The notes: generated by a model not told the origin, from the sequence alone. A stretch of DNA of 6,223 bases from Chloroflexota bacterium (GCA_030613705.1 JAUWLJ010000133.1:1-6223); one strand, 5' to 3'. Shown: positions 1 through 6,223, counted from the first letter of the stretch. Program-made: numbers and translations.

Positions 1-123
1 AAAATATTTACGTTCCGATTAAAATCTAAGATTGATTAAAGTCTTGTGGCCAACCGTTAAGGATGTATGAAAGTCCTGAATCCCTATCAGGAAATTTTGC
101 GTTGATGATATTCCAATGGGAAA

Positions 124-843
124 TTAGGGGGTGATACGTGCGAAAATATTCTCAGCCAATGCTAACAAGGATTGTTGATCATCTGATTGCGGGAAGGTTT
201 TCCCTTGTCCGTAAAATGTCAGAGTGACCATTACCGGTTCATTAGCATCCGATGCTGGCTGATTGATTGTGTTCTCGCTAAAATTCCTCAGTGCATCGAT
301 CAATTGTTCGTATTCTTCAGGCGAGAGAATCTCTTGCAGGTTAACAGAAGCAGCTTTCATCTCCCCTGATTGGCACCAACATGCATGTGCAGAATCAGGC
401 AGATAGATAAGCAAACGGTCGCATGCCCCATCTTCTCCGCCCTCTCTTGTCCATTGTAAGCCAAGGGTAGCAGGTTGGACTTGACCGCCAACATTGTCAG
501 CGTGAATCTCAAACTGAAGGCCATTGGCCTCGAAGACTACCCGGTATCCCGGGGTAGACTGGGGACGACAATCAACTCCGGGTTGCTCGACTCCTAAACA
601 GGTATCCGACCATTCGACCTGACTGCTGTCTATTATTTTAACCTGGTTCGGATCGATAAATAATGACTGAAACCGGTCTGCAAATGATGACCCGGTCAGG
701 GTGCTAAGGGGAACGTTTTGTTCGTTAGTTAATTCGGTGGAATTACCATCATTTTGGAATTGGGCAAGAGATTGAGAATCCAAAGAAGGAGAACAAGCAA
801 CGAGTATAAGGAGAAAGGCTGACAGGAGTAACCCATGCTTCAT
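124..843 (-). CDS. Cysteine-containing lipoprotein of unknown function, Chloroflexota-type
   Basis: A 239-residue protein starting at the ATG at 843. The reading frame is open to 948, but the 843 start puts a textbook lipoprotein signal first: Lys2-His3, a hydrophobic run, then lipobox LVAC with Cys17. The mature protein is therefore probably lipid-anchored outside the cytoplasm. An AAAGGAA stretch lies 13 nt upstream, which is rather far for a Shine-Dalgarno; the 948 start has none. After a polar, low-complexity spacer (about 18-50) comes a module at about 66-118 with WSDTCLGVEQPGVDC (Cys82, Cys92), then TPGYRVVFEANG, a pattern I recall from many secreted Anaerolineae proteins. A second part (about 138-239) has Cys141, Cys155 and Cys157, a helix-like segment LSPEEYEQLIDALRNF and a beta-like VMVTLTFYGQG stretch. 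The paired cysteines could form disulfides. No catalytic motif is visible and the function is unknown. It stands alone, downstream of the RRM-gene terminator. Gene call sure; start fairly sure. Confidence 0.85.
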   Translation of the reverse strand: MKHGLLLSAFLLILVACSPSLDSQSLAQFQNDGNSTELTNEQNVPLSTLTGSSFADRFQSLFIDPNQVKIIDSSQVEWSDTCLGVEQPGVDCRPQSTPGYRVVFEANGLQFEIHADNVGGQVQPATLGLQWTREGGEDGACDRLLIYLPDSAHACWCQSGEMKAASVNLQEILSPEEYEQLIDALRNFSENTINQPASDANEPVMVTLTFYGQGKTFPQSDDQQSLLALAENIFARITP

Positions 844-1206
844 TGGGGCTGTTTTATTCCTTTCATTGTTATGGGTACTAGAAATTGAGGTTGATACCAC
901 ATCCCACCCGATATTGATAATTGGATCGGAAAAACGAACTCCTTGCATTTTTGTTAGTATTCACTTTAATAAAGAACGTAATTATTACCGGATTGTTACA
1001 CCTCGCGGATTTGGTGTTAATGGATAATTAACTAAATAAAATATTGATAAATTTTGGGCACAAACTTATACAGGGCTTTCTTATAAATTTAAGTGATAGG
1101 TTTCGAAAATCTACAATCTGATCGAAGAGGGGAAATATGAGGATTATGAATCAAATTCATGAGGAATGAACCAATAATTCAATTTGCCAATTCATTTGCC
1201 TCTAAG
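844..1206. other. Gene-free AT-rich intergenic stretch
   Basis: This non-coding region lies between the lipoprotein start and the terminator of the RRM gene. It should hold the promoter for the minus-strand lipoprotein, but no convincing -35/-10 pair stands out. The best candidate on the minus strand is TTAACA (1014-1019) followed, 16 nt on, by a poor -10 box (TAACAA). A short inverted repeat, ACACC/GGTGT (998-1002 and 1013-1017), lies between those two boxes. I see no RNA gene and no supportable coding ORF. Confidence 0.5.
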
Positions 1207-1251
1207 AAATAAAACAAACCAGAGCAGCCTAATCTGAGGGTTGCTCTGGTT
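1207..1251 (-). terminator. Strong rho-independent terminator of the slyD-RRM operon
   Basis: On the minus strand, AACCAGAGCA starts a 14-pair stem (1251-1238 with 1230-1217, including two non-Watson-Crick positions) around a 7-nt loop. It is followed directly by the U-rich tract TTTGTTTTATTTC. It lies about 95 nt after the stop codon of the RRM gene. Read on the plus strand, the same hairpin lacks a good U tract, so it probably works in one direction only. Confidence 0.85.
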
Positions 1252-1345
1252 AGATGAATATTAATTTCCAGCAATTACTCTCTGGGAAATGTTAAACAGA
1301 GATTAGTTATATATTCTCAAGTGATCGAGAGGAAACTGGGATCGA
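1252..1345 (-). other. 3' untranslated region of the RRM gene
   Basis: This 94-nt segment lies between the RRM-gene stop and the terminator stem. It contains a weaker hairpin, a 7-bp stem with one bulged C (1265-1271 with 1283-1289) and no U tract after it. It may be only a stabilising 3' structure. Confidence 0.35.
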
Positions 1346-1621
1346 TCAATAACGGTCACCACCGCGATCGCGTGAATCGTCGCGTGGACGAGCCTTATCT
1401 ACTTTTAGGGTACGGCCATCAATTTCCTTACCGTTCAATCCTTCTATAGCAGCTTGGCCTTCGCTGTCATTGGTCATTTCGACAAAGCCAAAACCACGAG
1501 ATTGGCCAGTATATTTATCTTTAATGATCGTAACAGAACTTACCTCACCATAGGCTTCAAAAGCAGCTTGCAGATCAGCTTCGGTAGTTTGCCAATTTAA
1601 GTTACCACAATATAAGTTCAT
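1346..1621 (-). CDS. Small single-RRM RNA-binding protein
   Basis: A 91-residue protein made almost entirely of one RNA recognition motif. RNP2 is LYCGNL (residues 3-8) and RNP1 is RGFGFVEM (42-49). The aromatic residues that stack on RNA bases are present at Tyr4, Phe44 and Phe46. A short charged Arg/Asp/Gly tail (about 77-91) follows, similar to the short tails of cyanobacterial Rbp proteins. The start is the ATG at 1621: GGAGAG (1628-1633) sits 6 nt before it, and RNP2 follows at once, as is usual in the family. A TTG at 1663 in the same frame would add 14 residues and overlap the slyD stop, with no better ribosome site. The protein is cytoplasmic and presumably binds single-stranded RNA, affecting RNA stability or folding. 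Relatives in cyanobacteria are often cold-induced; nothing here shows that directly. It is co-transcribed with slyD, 38 bp upstream. Confidence 0.93.
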   Translation of the reverse strand: MNLYCGNLNWQTTEADLQAAFEAYGEVSSVTIIKDKYTGQSRGFGFVEMTNDSEGQAAIEGLNGKEIDGRTLKVDKARPRDDSRDRGGDRY

Positions 1622-1627
1622 TAGACG

Positions 1628-1633
1628 CTCTCC
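1628..1633 (-). promoter_or_regulatory. Shine-Dalgarno that fixes the RRM gene start
   Basis: GGAGAG on the minus strand, 6 nt before the ATG at 1621. It supports the shorter 91-residue product over the TTG start at 1663. Confidence 0.8.
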
Positions 1634-1659
1634 ATCGAAGATATAATTGGAAGATTTGC

Positions 1660-2160
1660 TCAATGTTTATGGTCAGGGTGATGAACGTGACCATGAGCTA
1701 ATTCCTCACTCGTTGGTTCCCGCAGTCCAGTGATGCTAATGTGGAAGTGCAGTGTCTCACCAGCCAGGGGATGATTAAAATCGAGCAGCACCGTGTCTGT
1801 ACGCAACTCAGAAACATAAGCCTGGATTGACTCGCCGCCATCCTTGTCGCGCATCATAACAGGTTCCCCAACTTCTAAATTCAGGGAACCCGGAAATGTG
1901 TCGCGCGGGAATTCAGTCACTCCATCGGGATCTCGCTCTCCGTAACCTAATTCAGGTTGTACAATTACTTCTTTCTCATCATCAACAGACATACCGATAA
2001 GTTCATTTTCAAGTCCCGGGATTATATTATTGAATCCATGCAAATATTCCATCGGTGCATCCTTACTTGAGCGATCGACTTCGCGACCGTCATCAAGAGT
2101 GAGCACATAATCCAGGATGACGACAACATTATCCGCTACTTTTAAGGAACCATCAATCAT
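1660..2160 (-). CDS. slyD: SlyD-type FKBP peptidyl-prolyl cis-trans isomerase
   Basis: A 166-residue cytoplasmic folding helper that isomerises Xaa-Pro bonds and acts as a chaperone. The sequence has the split FKBP layout of SlyD. The first FKBP part is about 1-76 (YVLTLDDGREVD, then PMEYLHGFNNIIPGLENEL and LGYGERD). The inserted chaperone 'IF' domain spans roughly 77-128 (FPRDTFPGSLNLEVG...). The FKBP fold then closes with FNHPLAGETLHFHISI and the family signature REPTSEELAHGHVH. The His-rich metal-binding tail is short: HGHVHHPDHKH has six His and no Cys, while the E. coli tail is much longer, so nickel delivery may be weak or absent. The length matches short-tailed SlyD proteins. The ATG at 2160 has GGAGAA (2170-2175) 9 nt upstream. 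It is the first gene of an operon with the RRM gene. Confidence 0.93.
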   Translation of the reverse strand: MIDGSLKVADNVVVILDYVLTLDDGREVDRSSKDAPMEYLHGFNNIIPGLENELIGMSVDDEKEVIVQPELGYGERDPDGVTEFPRDTFPGSLNLEVGEPVMMRDKDGGESIQAYVSELRTDTVLLDFNHPLAGETLHFHISITGLREPTSEELAHGHVHHPDHKH

Positions 2161-2201
2161 TGTTATAAATTCTCCATGTGTTGGAAATCTGGTTTCCCAA
2201 A

Positions 2202-2229
2202 TTTATATTATTACATTTACCTTAAGCAA
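2202..2229 (-). promoter_or_regulatory. Predicted sigma-70 promoter of the slyD-RRM operon
   Basis: On the minus strand, a -35 box TTGCTT (2229-2224) and a -10 box TATAAA (2207-2202) are separated by 16 nt. Transcription would begin near 2195, leaving a leader of about 35 nt before the slyD ATG. The promoter lies just downstream of the MFS terminator, which fits an independent transcription unit. Confidence 0.6.
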
Positions 2230-2245
2230 TATTCGATTACATGGG

Positions 2246-2285
2246 AAAGAAAAAGACCGGCCAGATTACTGAAGCCTGACCGGTC
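2246..2285 (-). terminator. Rho-independent terminator of the MFS gene
   Basis: The minus-strand RNA reads GACCGGTCAG, an 11-nt loop, then CTGGCCGGTC. That is a 10-pair stem (2285-2276 with 2264-2255) with one G-U pair, followed by TTTTTCTTT. It lies about 150 nt after the MFS stop codon and ahead of the slyD promoter, so it separates the two units. Confidence 0.85.
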
Positions 2286-2438
2286 ACTGAAAATCTCGGA
2301 AACAGAACTTAGTAAATTCAGCCTTGATTATACACGTTTTTCGTTAATTGAAAGATATGAATATTGGACAAAAGCTCTCAAAATATTCCCAGGTGAATGA
2401 GACTTGCATCAGAGACCCATGTCAATTGGTTGGTTTGC
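2286..2438. other. 3' untranslated stretch of the MFS gene
   Basis: This sequence lies between the MFS stop and its terminator hairpin. No second hairpin, promoter or supportable ORF was seen. The plus-strand ORF crossing it has no ribosome site and runs through the slyD promoter and the terminator. Confidence 0.5.
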
Positions 2439-3725
2439 TTACTCTTGTGCCCGAATGAAAGGGAAAAGTAACAATAAAACTATCGCGGCAGCAAGCAAGA
2501 TCAAGGCATTAATCTGGACTGTCAATGGCGCACCGATCTGGTCTGCTATGACTCCATTGATCAAGGAGCCAATCGGCATCAAACCAAAGAAGGTAAATGT
2601 AAAAATGCCCATCACGCGGCCGCGCAATTCATCTGTTACATTCGTCTGCACCAGAGTGTTGCTGAGATTTATGATCACCATAAATCCCCAGCCAGCCCCA
2701 AGAAGGGTGATAAATGATGTTGGTAGCATCCTGGTGAAGGAAAACAAAAGTAAGAAGACTGGCATTACGAATGTTGCGACGGTAAATAATTTACCTTTAG
2801 AGTAGGTTTGACCGATCGCAGCAATTAAAAGCGCCCCGGAAAGCGCGCCCAGCCCTCGAGCGGTATGGAGGTAGCCGTTAGTCGTTGCATCACCTCCGAG
2901 AACATCCACAGCCCAAACTGGCAGCAGGGTCACAAAACCTAGTCCTGCGAGACTGAGGATTCCTAAATTAATGATTAAGGTGCGGATCGTGGGTTTCCTG
3001 GCAACGAAACTGAACCCTTCCCTGATCTCCTTAAAGATTGAAACACCCCTGTCGACAGGTTTGAATGGAGCGAGTTTCATTAACAGCAAGGCGATAATTA
3101 CGGCGATGAAGGTCAAGCCATTGATGGCGAAACACCAAGCGGGACCAAAAGCTGCATAAGTCAACCCTGCAACAGCTGGGCCGGCAACTGTGGCAGTGTT
3201 GATCATGGAAGAATTAAGCGCGATTGCATTTCCCAGGTCAGAACGATCGACGAGCTCGGTAACGAAAGCTTGCCGGGCGGGTGCATCAAATGCGTTTGCA
3301 CTACCGAGGAGGAAAGCCAGGATGATGATTTGCCATGGCTGGACTAAACCAGTGAAGGTCAATCCCGCAAGGACGAAAGCCAGGATCATCATCGTGATTT
3401 GAGCGATCAGGAGGATAGAACGGCGCGGAAAGCGATCGGCGAGCACGCCGCCGTAAAGCATGAACAACCAGGAAGGCACACCGTAAGCAAAACCAACATA
3501 CCCAAGGAAGATCGGTGATTTGGTCAAATCAAAAATCAAGTAAGCCTGAGCTGACCTCTGCATCCAGGTGCCGAATAGCGATACTGTTTGACCGCTAAAC
3601 CACAAGCGGTAATTGGGATACTTGAGAGCCGAGAAGGTCTGCCATAAAAAAGAACTGACCCTGGAGGGCTTGCGAATTCCATCAGTCAAGGGTCGTTGGG
3701 TGATTTGAGATTGAGGTGTCTTCAA
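2439..3725 (-). CDS. MFS-type efflux transporter, 12 TM (EntS/MFS_3-like)
   Basis: A 428-residue inner-membrane transporter of the major facilitator superfamily. It most resembles the 'transmembrane secretion effector' or EntS-like exporters, which use proton exchange to expel siderophores, drugs or other small molecules. The family opening FSALKYPNYRLWFSGQTVS is at 31-49. The cytoplasmic loop 2-3 motif A, GGVLADRFPRR, is at 92-102. GSANAFDAPARQAF at 141-154 is typical of this family. About 12 hydrophobic segments can be seen, in two halves of six (about 40-218 and 246-424) joined by a charged loop (219-245). A partial repeat of motif A occurs as DELRGRVMGIF (365-375). The substrate cannot be read from the sequence and no siderophore genes are adjacent. 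The frame begins with TTG at 3725, with an in-frame stop six bases upstream and no clear Shine-Dalgarno. A second TTG at 3689 is possible; neither alters the membrane domain. Confidence 0.9.
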   Translation of the reverse strand: MKTPQSQITQRPLTDGIRKPSRVSSFLWQTFSALKYPNYRLWFSGQTVSLFGTWMQRSAQAYLIFDLTKSPIFLGYVGFAYGVPSWLFMLYGGVLADRFPRRSILLIAQITMMILAFVLAGLTFTGLVQPWQIIILAFLLGSANAFDAPARQAFVTELVDRSDLGNAIALNSSMINTATVAGPAVAGLTYAAFGPAWCFAINGLTFIAVIIALLLMKLAPFKPVDRGVSIFKEIREGFSFVARKPTIRTLIINLGILSLAGLGFVTLLPVWAVDVLGGDATTNGYLHTARGLGALSGALLIAAIGQTYSKGKLFTVATFVMPVFLLLFSFTRMLPTSFITLLGAGWGFMVIINLSNTLVQTNVTDELRGRVMGIFTFTFFGLMPIGSLINGVIADQIGAPLTVQINALILLAAAIVLLLLFPFIRAQE

Positions 3726-3762
3726 TGTTCAAGACCAGCAGAGGGTTTGGGAAACTCGCCAC

Positions 3763-3768
3763 ATTATA
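3763..3768 (-). promoter_or_regulatory. Likely -10 box of the MFS gene
   Basis: A perfect TATAAT on the minus strand would place a transcription start near 3756, leaving a leader of about 30 nt before the TTG at 3725. No good -35 box is seen 16-18 nt upstream, so the promoter is probably weak or activator-dependent. Confidence 0.45.
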
Positions 3769-3896
3769 AAGCATATACTGGTTTTATCTGAGAAGTTCAG
3801 GGGAAATTTTCAGTCGCGTAAAAGAAAATCCTGGAAATTTGTGTGATGTCAGGTATTGATCCGCCACTGTTAGAGTTGCAGCGGTTCAATTTTTTA

Positions 3897-4616
3897 TTAA
3901 TTTTGGGGAATGATTATTTCGTGGAAAGTAATCGAGCGGATCATTAATTCAAAGGCCTGCCTGCCTTCCGGTTCCCATCCTTCTCCTGTGGCTATATCAG
4001 GGGAGATTGCTAAGGCATAAAAAAGTTGTGTCTCATTAAGGGCGACAACCAAAATCCGTCCGGTGACAAGGTTTTCGCCATAGATGCCCGTGACTTCAGC
4101 TGCTAAACCAGGTATTCCGTCGACCAGGAATTGAAAGGATGAACCGGTTGAAAATTCTTCAAGGGTGGCGGAGATGATCTCAGCAAATTGTTCAAGATCG
4201 GTTTCAAGGTTTTCGGATCGCTCAGTGAGAAATCCAATGAATGAAACAACCGTGTCCCCATCGTCGCTGGTCAAGGTGACTTGGGCACTTTGATAAGATG
4301 ATTCGTAACCAAGCGGCGCTCGGAAGGAAAAGCCGCCTTCTTCAATCTTTTCCACTTTCCCCAGGCGGAGAGGCAACTTGGCAGTAGCGATGGGCCCAGT
4401 CCGATGGGTCGGTACTGGTGTTGGGTCGGGTGTTGGTGTACTGGTGGGAGTGCTTGAAGGTATTGGGGAGGGGGTAAAGGTTGGTTCAAATGTCTTTCCC
4501 GGAGTTGGGGTAACCGTTGGAAACATCTGGACAGCTCCAACGCAGGATGAGAGGAATATTGAAGCCAGCATGATGAGTGTTCTTTGAATCGATGAATGAG
4601 GGATGATAAGTTTCAT
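3897..4616 (-). CDS. Lipoprotein with Thr/Pro-rich linker and PsbP-like C-terminal domain
   Basis: A 239-residue protein starting at the ATG at 4616, with Shine-Dalgarno AAGGAAG (4630-4624) 7 nt upstream. A TTG immediately before it could add one residue. The signal peptide is Lys3 to LSSC, with lipidated Cys25. Residues about 32-71 are a Thr/Pro/Ser linker (TPTPDPTPVPT and similar), typical of a flexible stalk between membrane anchor and folded domain. The rest (about 87-235) is a single alpha/beta domain beginning GGFSFRAPLGYESSY and ending MIRSITFHEIIIP. This pattern resembles PsbP/DUF1795-like domains (GFSF..P.GY at the start, a final S-I-x-F strand). That assignment is inferred from pattern only. 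No catalytic residues are evident and the function is unknown. It lies 171 bp upstream of the MFS gene on the same strand, and a separate MFS -10 box suggests separate transcription. It is divergent from the catalase. Confidence 0.85.
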   Translation of the reverse strand: MKLIIPHSSIQRTLIMLASIFLSSCVGAVQMFPTVTPTPGKTFEPTFTPSPIPSSTPTSTPTPDPTPVPTHRTGPIATAKLPLRLGKVEKIEEGGFSFRAPLGYESSYQSAQVTLTSDDGDTVVSFIGFLTERSENLETDLEQFAEIISATLEEFSTGSSFQFLVDGIPGLAAEVTGIYGENLVTGRILVVALNETQLFYALAISPDIATGEGWEPEGRQAFELMIRSITFHEIIIPQN

Positions 4617-4779
4617 CAATTTGCTTCCTTCAAGTGGATCTTGATGCTAGTATTTGAATAACGGAAAATGTTCGGAATAGCAAGGTTTTCTGTTTGTATA
4701 TTAAGGATTTCTATAAAATCTGTCTAATCTTCATTGTTAAGTTTTTGATCAACGAGCTCTCAAAGATTAGGAGTGGGAA
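4617..4779. promoter_or_regulatory. Divergent intergenic region, lipoprotein and catalase sides
   Basis: This AT-rich spacer must hold the leftward promoter of the lipoprotein and probably the rightward promoter of the small ORF and catalase. On the minus strand the best pair is TTGCTA then TATTCA, 17 nt apart, which is weak. On the plus strand there is an A/T-rich TATAAA (4712-4717) without a convincing -35 box at normal spacing. No operator could be recognised. Confidence 0.3.
4769..4773 (+). promoter_or_regulatory. Strong Shine-Dalgarno ahead of the small ORF
   Basis: AGGAG with a 6-nt spacer to the ATG at 4780. This is ideal spacing, and it is the main reason for taking the 25-codon ORF seriously. 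Confidence 0.5.
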
Positions 4780-4857
4780 ATGAATGACCAAGAATTCGAA
4801 CTTATTGTACCCTTAATGTATAATGATATGGAAAACAAAGAGAATCAAAAAACATGA
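4780..4857 (+). CDS. Possible 25-residue leader peptide or small protein upstream of catalase
   Basis: A 25-codon ORF beginning [12 protein letters not shown], then a hydrophilic second half rich in Asn, Glu and Lys, and ending with TGA at 4855-4857. A canonical AGGAG lies 6 nt before its ATG. Its stop is 16 nt before the catalase ATG, and the catalase ribosome site lies inside that gap. It could be a leader peptide coupled to catalase translation, a small protein, or the remnant of a longer gene. No match is recognised. Against it: a perfect TATAAT (4819-4824) lies inside the ORF and could be the catalase -10 box, in which case the ORF would not be on the main transcript. ORFs this short also occur by chance. 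Confidence 0.35.
   Translation: MNDQEFELIVPLMYNDMENKENQKT
4819..4824 (+). promoter_or_regulatory. Candidate -10 box for catalase
   Basis: A perfect TATAAT, about 50 nt before the catalase ATG, would start transcription near 4831. The -35 position is poor: TTCGAA (4795-4800) at 18-nt spacing matches the consensus at three of six bases. It may need an activator, or may be incidental AT-rich coding sequence within the small ORF. Confidence 0.35.
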
Positions 4858-4861
4858 ATTT

Positions 4862-4867
4862 AAGGAG
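4862..4867 (+). promoter_or_regulatory. Catalase Shine-Dalgarno
   Basis: AAGGAG, 6 nt before the ATG at 4874. This is a strong ribosome site and sets the catalase start. Confidence 0.75.
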
Positions 4868-4873
4868 ATAAAT

Positions 4874-6223
4874 ATGAGCAAACAAGAAAAATTAACCACC
4901 TCCCAGGGAAACCCAATTGGGGATAACCAAAATTCTCTAACTGCTGGCCCAGATGGACCAATCTTGTTGCAGGATTATCAGCTACTTGAAAAAATGGCAA
5001 CCTTTAATCGGGAGCGAGTTCCAGAGCGAGTTGTGCACGCAAAGGGATCTGGAGCCTTTGGTACATTTACTGTGACCAAAGATATTACCAGCTACACAAA
5101 AGCGAAGATTTTCTCAGAAGTCGGAAAGAAAACGGACTGTCTTCTCCGATTCTCAACTGTTGCTGGAGAGCGTGGAGCTGCAGATGCCGAGCGTGATGTG
5201 CGTGGTTTCGCGATAAAGTTATACACCGAAGAAGGAAATTGGGATATGGTGGGCAATAACACCCCGGTGTTTTTTATTCGTGATCCCTACAAATTCGGTG
5301 ATTTTATCCACACCCAGAAACGTGACCCCAAGACCAATTTGCGCTCAAACACTGCCATGTGGGATTTTTGGTCACTCTCACCCGAAAGCTTACATCAAGT
5401 TACGATCCTTTTCAGTGATCGAGGATTGCCACAAAGTCATCGTTTTGTAAACGGTTACGGAAGCCATACCTATTCCTTCATAAATGCCAAGAACGAGCGA
5501 TATTGGGTTAAGTTCCACTTCAAAACTATGCAGGGCATTAAAACCTGGACTAATTCTGAAGCAGCGGAAATTATTGGGAAAGATCGTGAAAGCTCACAGC
5601 GAGACCTTTTCGAGGCGATCGAGCGTGGTGATTACCCGAAATGGCGCTTCAACGTGCAGATTATGACTGAAGAGGATGCTGAAAGCTACCATATTAATCC
5701 CTTCGATTTGACCAAAATCTGGCCGCACAGCGATTATCCGTTAATTGAAGTCGGGGTTTTGGAACTCAATCGCAACGCCGAGAACTACTTTGCAGACATC
5801 GAGCAGGCTGCTTTTGAGCCATCAAACATCATTCCAGGGATAGGGTTTTCACCAGATAAAATGCTGCAAGGCAGGATTATGTCTTATGCTGATGCCCATC
5901 GTTACCGGATCGGCGTTAACTACGCTGCGTTAGAGGTAAATAAGCCCCAATCTCCAGTTAACACCTATAACCGGGATGGCAAGATGCGTTTTGATGGGAA
6001 TTACGGTGGTCGAGTCAACTACGAGCCGAACAGCATGGGAGGTCCAGTTGAAGATTCGAATTTTCTTGAACCAGCACTGAAGATTTCTGGTGATGCAGAC
6101 AGGTATGACCACCGTGAAGGAAATGATGACTACACCCAACCGGGTTCCCTGTTCCGCTTGATGAGTGACGACCAGAAGGAGCAGCTGTTTAGCAATATGG
6201 CTGAAGCGATGGAGGGGGTGCCG
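4874..6223 (+). CDS. katA: Haem catalase, small-subunit type (3' end outside window)
   Basis: The first 450 codons of a monofunctional haem catalase (2 H2O2 to 2 H2O + O2); the frame is open to the window edge. Small-subunit catalases are about 480-500 residues, so roughly 30-50 are missing. The start has AAGGAG 6 nt upstream and the usual N-terminus ([20 protein letters not shown]). The active-site signature [18 protein letters not shown] is at 44-61 with catalytic His55. The distal Asn128 lies in [12 protein letters not shown], with the spacing of bovine His75/Asn148. The haem-ligand signature [14 protein letters not shown] is at 334-347, with proximal Tyr338 and Arg334. [20 protein letters not shown] (181-200) and [17 protein letters not shown] (274-290) are also conserved. 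Length and layout match the small-subunit clade rather than the large KatE type with its extra C-terminal domain, but the true end is unseen. Probably cytoplasmic, as no signal peptide is present. It removes peroxide. The lipoprotein gene is divergent from it. Confidence 0.97.
   Translation, partial: MSKQEKLTTSQGNPIGDNQNSLTAGPDGPILLQDYQLLEKMATFNRERVPERVVHAKGSGAFGTFTVTKDITSYTKAKIFSEVGKKTDCLLRFSTVAGERGAADAERDVRGFAIKLYTEEGNWDMVGNNTPVFFIRDPYKFGDFIHTQKRDPKTNLRSNTAMWDFWSLSPESLHQVTILFSDRGLPQSHRFVNGYGSHTYSFINAKNERYWVKFHFKTMQGIKTWTNSEAAEIIGKDRESSQRDLFEAIERGDYPKWRFNVQIMTEEDAESYHINPFDLTKIWPHSDYPLIEVGVLELNRNAENYFADIEQAAFEPSNIIPGIGFSPDKMLQGRIMSYADAHRYRIGVNYAALEVNKPQSPVNTYNRDGKMRFDGNYGGRVNYEPNSMGGPVEDSNFLEPALKISGDADRYDHREGNDDYTQPGSLFRLMSDDQKEQLFSNMAEAMEGVP

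Noticed and set aside
74..92. TCCTGA/TCAGGA hairpin after the first lipoprotein
   Set aside because: The six-bp stem has only a short, broken T run after it on the minus strand, so it is too weak to call a terminator.
1..123. Left-edge sequence
   Set aside because: No ORF, RNA gene or repeat could be supported in these 123 bases.
1137..1169. 10-codon plus-strand ORF after a GAGGGGA stretch
   Set aside because: It is too short, has no gene downstream to regulate, and shows no sign of coding.
2404..2805. 133-codon plus-strand ORF
   Set aside because: It lies mostly antisense to the MFS gene, whose membrane segments and family motifs are clear. Its own product shows no domain.
3864..3896. Hairpin followed by ATTTTTTATT on the plus strand
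   Set aside because: The plus-strand stem has a mismatch and there is no plus-strand gene upstream to terminate. Read on the minus strand it lacks a U tract.
4271..4540. 89-codon minus-strand ORF inside the lipoprotein gene
   Set aside because: It is an out-of-frame shadow of the lipoprotein frame, which has a lipobox and a ribosome site.
4378..4587. Plus-strand ORF rich in Gly and Val (VGTGVGSGVGVLVGV)
   Set aside because: It is the reverse-complement image of the Thr/Pro stalk codons of the minus-strand lipoprotein, and has no ribosome site.
4818..4832. Possible PerR/Fur-type operator ahead of catalase
   Set aside because: One half resembles TTATAAT but the other matches only three of seven bases. 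In AT-rich DNA that is not enough.
5930..6139. Minus-strand ORF opposite the catalase
   Set aside because: The plus strand codes for conserved catalase sequence throughout; this is an antisense shadow.

Overview
This looks like ordinary chromosomal sequence of a moderately AT-rich, Gram-negative-like bacterium. The best guess is the phylum Chloroflexota, class Anaerolineae. The guess rests on recall rather than a search. The first lipoprotein carries a Cys-flanked 'CLGVxxPGxxC...TPGYRV..EANG' module that I associate with secreted proteins of that group. The second lipoprotein has the Thr/Pro-rich linker after the lipobox that is common there. A small single-RRM RNA-binding protein is also typical of Anaerolineae and cyanobacteria.

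Layout. Five genes lie on the minus strand. Listed from high to low coordinate, which is their direction of transcription, they are: a Thr/Pro-linker lipoprotein (4616-3897), a 12-TM MFS exporter (3725-2439), a SlyD-type FKBP prolyl isomerase (2160-1660), a one-RRM RNA-binding protein (1621-1346) and a cysteine-containing lipoprotein (843-124). On the plus strand a haem catalase starts at 4874 and runs off the right edge after 450 codons. A 25-codon small ORF with a strong Shine-Dalgarno sequence (4780-4857) sits just upstream of it.

Transcription units. slyD and the RRM gene form a compact two-gene operon. They are 38 bp apart, a plausible sigma-70 promoter precedes slyD (2202-2229), and a strong intrinsic terminator follows the RRM gene (1207-1251). 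A second strong terminator (2246-2285) ends the MFS transcript just upstream of the slyD promoter. The MFS gene has its own likely -10 box (3763-3768). The Thr/Pro-linker lipoprotein and the catalase are divergent, with about 250 bp between their starts.

Functionally the window combines general housekeeping and stress functions: protein folding, RNA binding, peroxide removal, export, and two envelope lipoproteins of unknown role. I see no mobile element, CRISPR array, tRNA or rRNA, and no sign of a new multi-gene system. The most interesting items are the small ORF ahead of the catalase, the slyD-RRM operon, and the uncharacterised lipoproteins.
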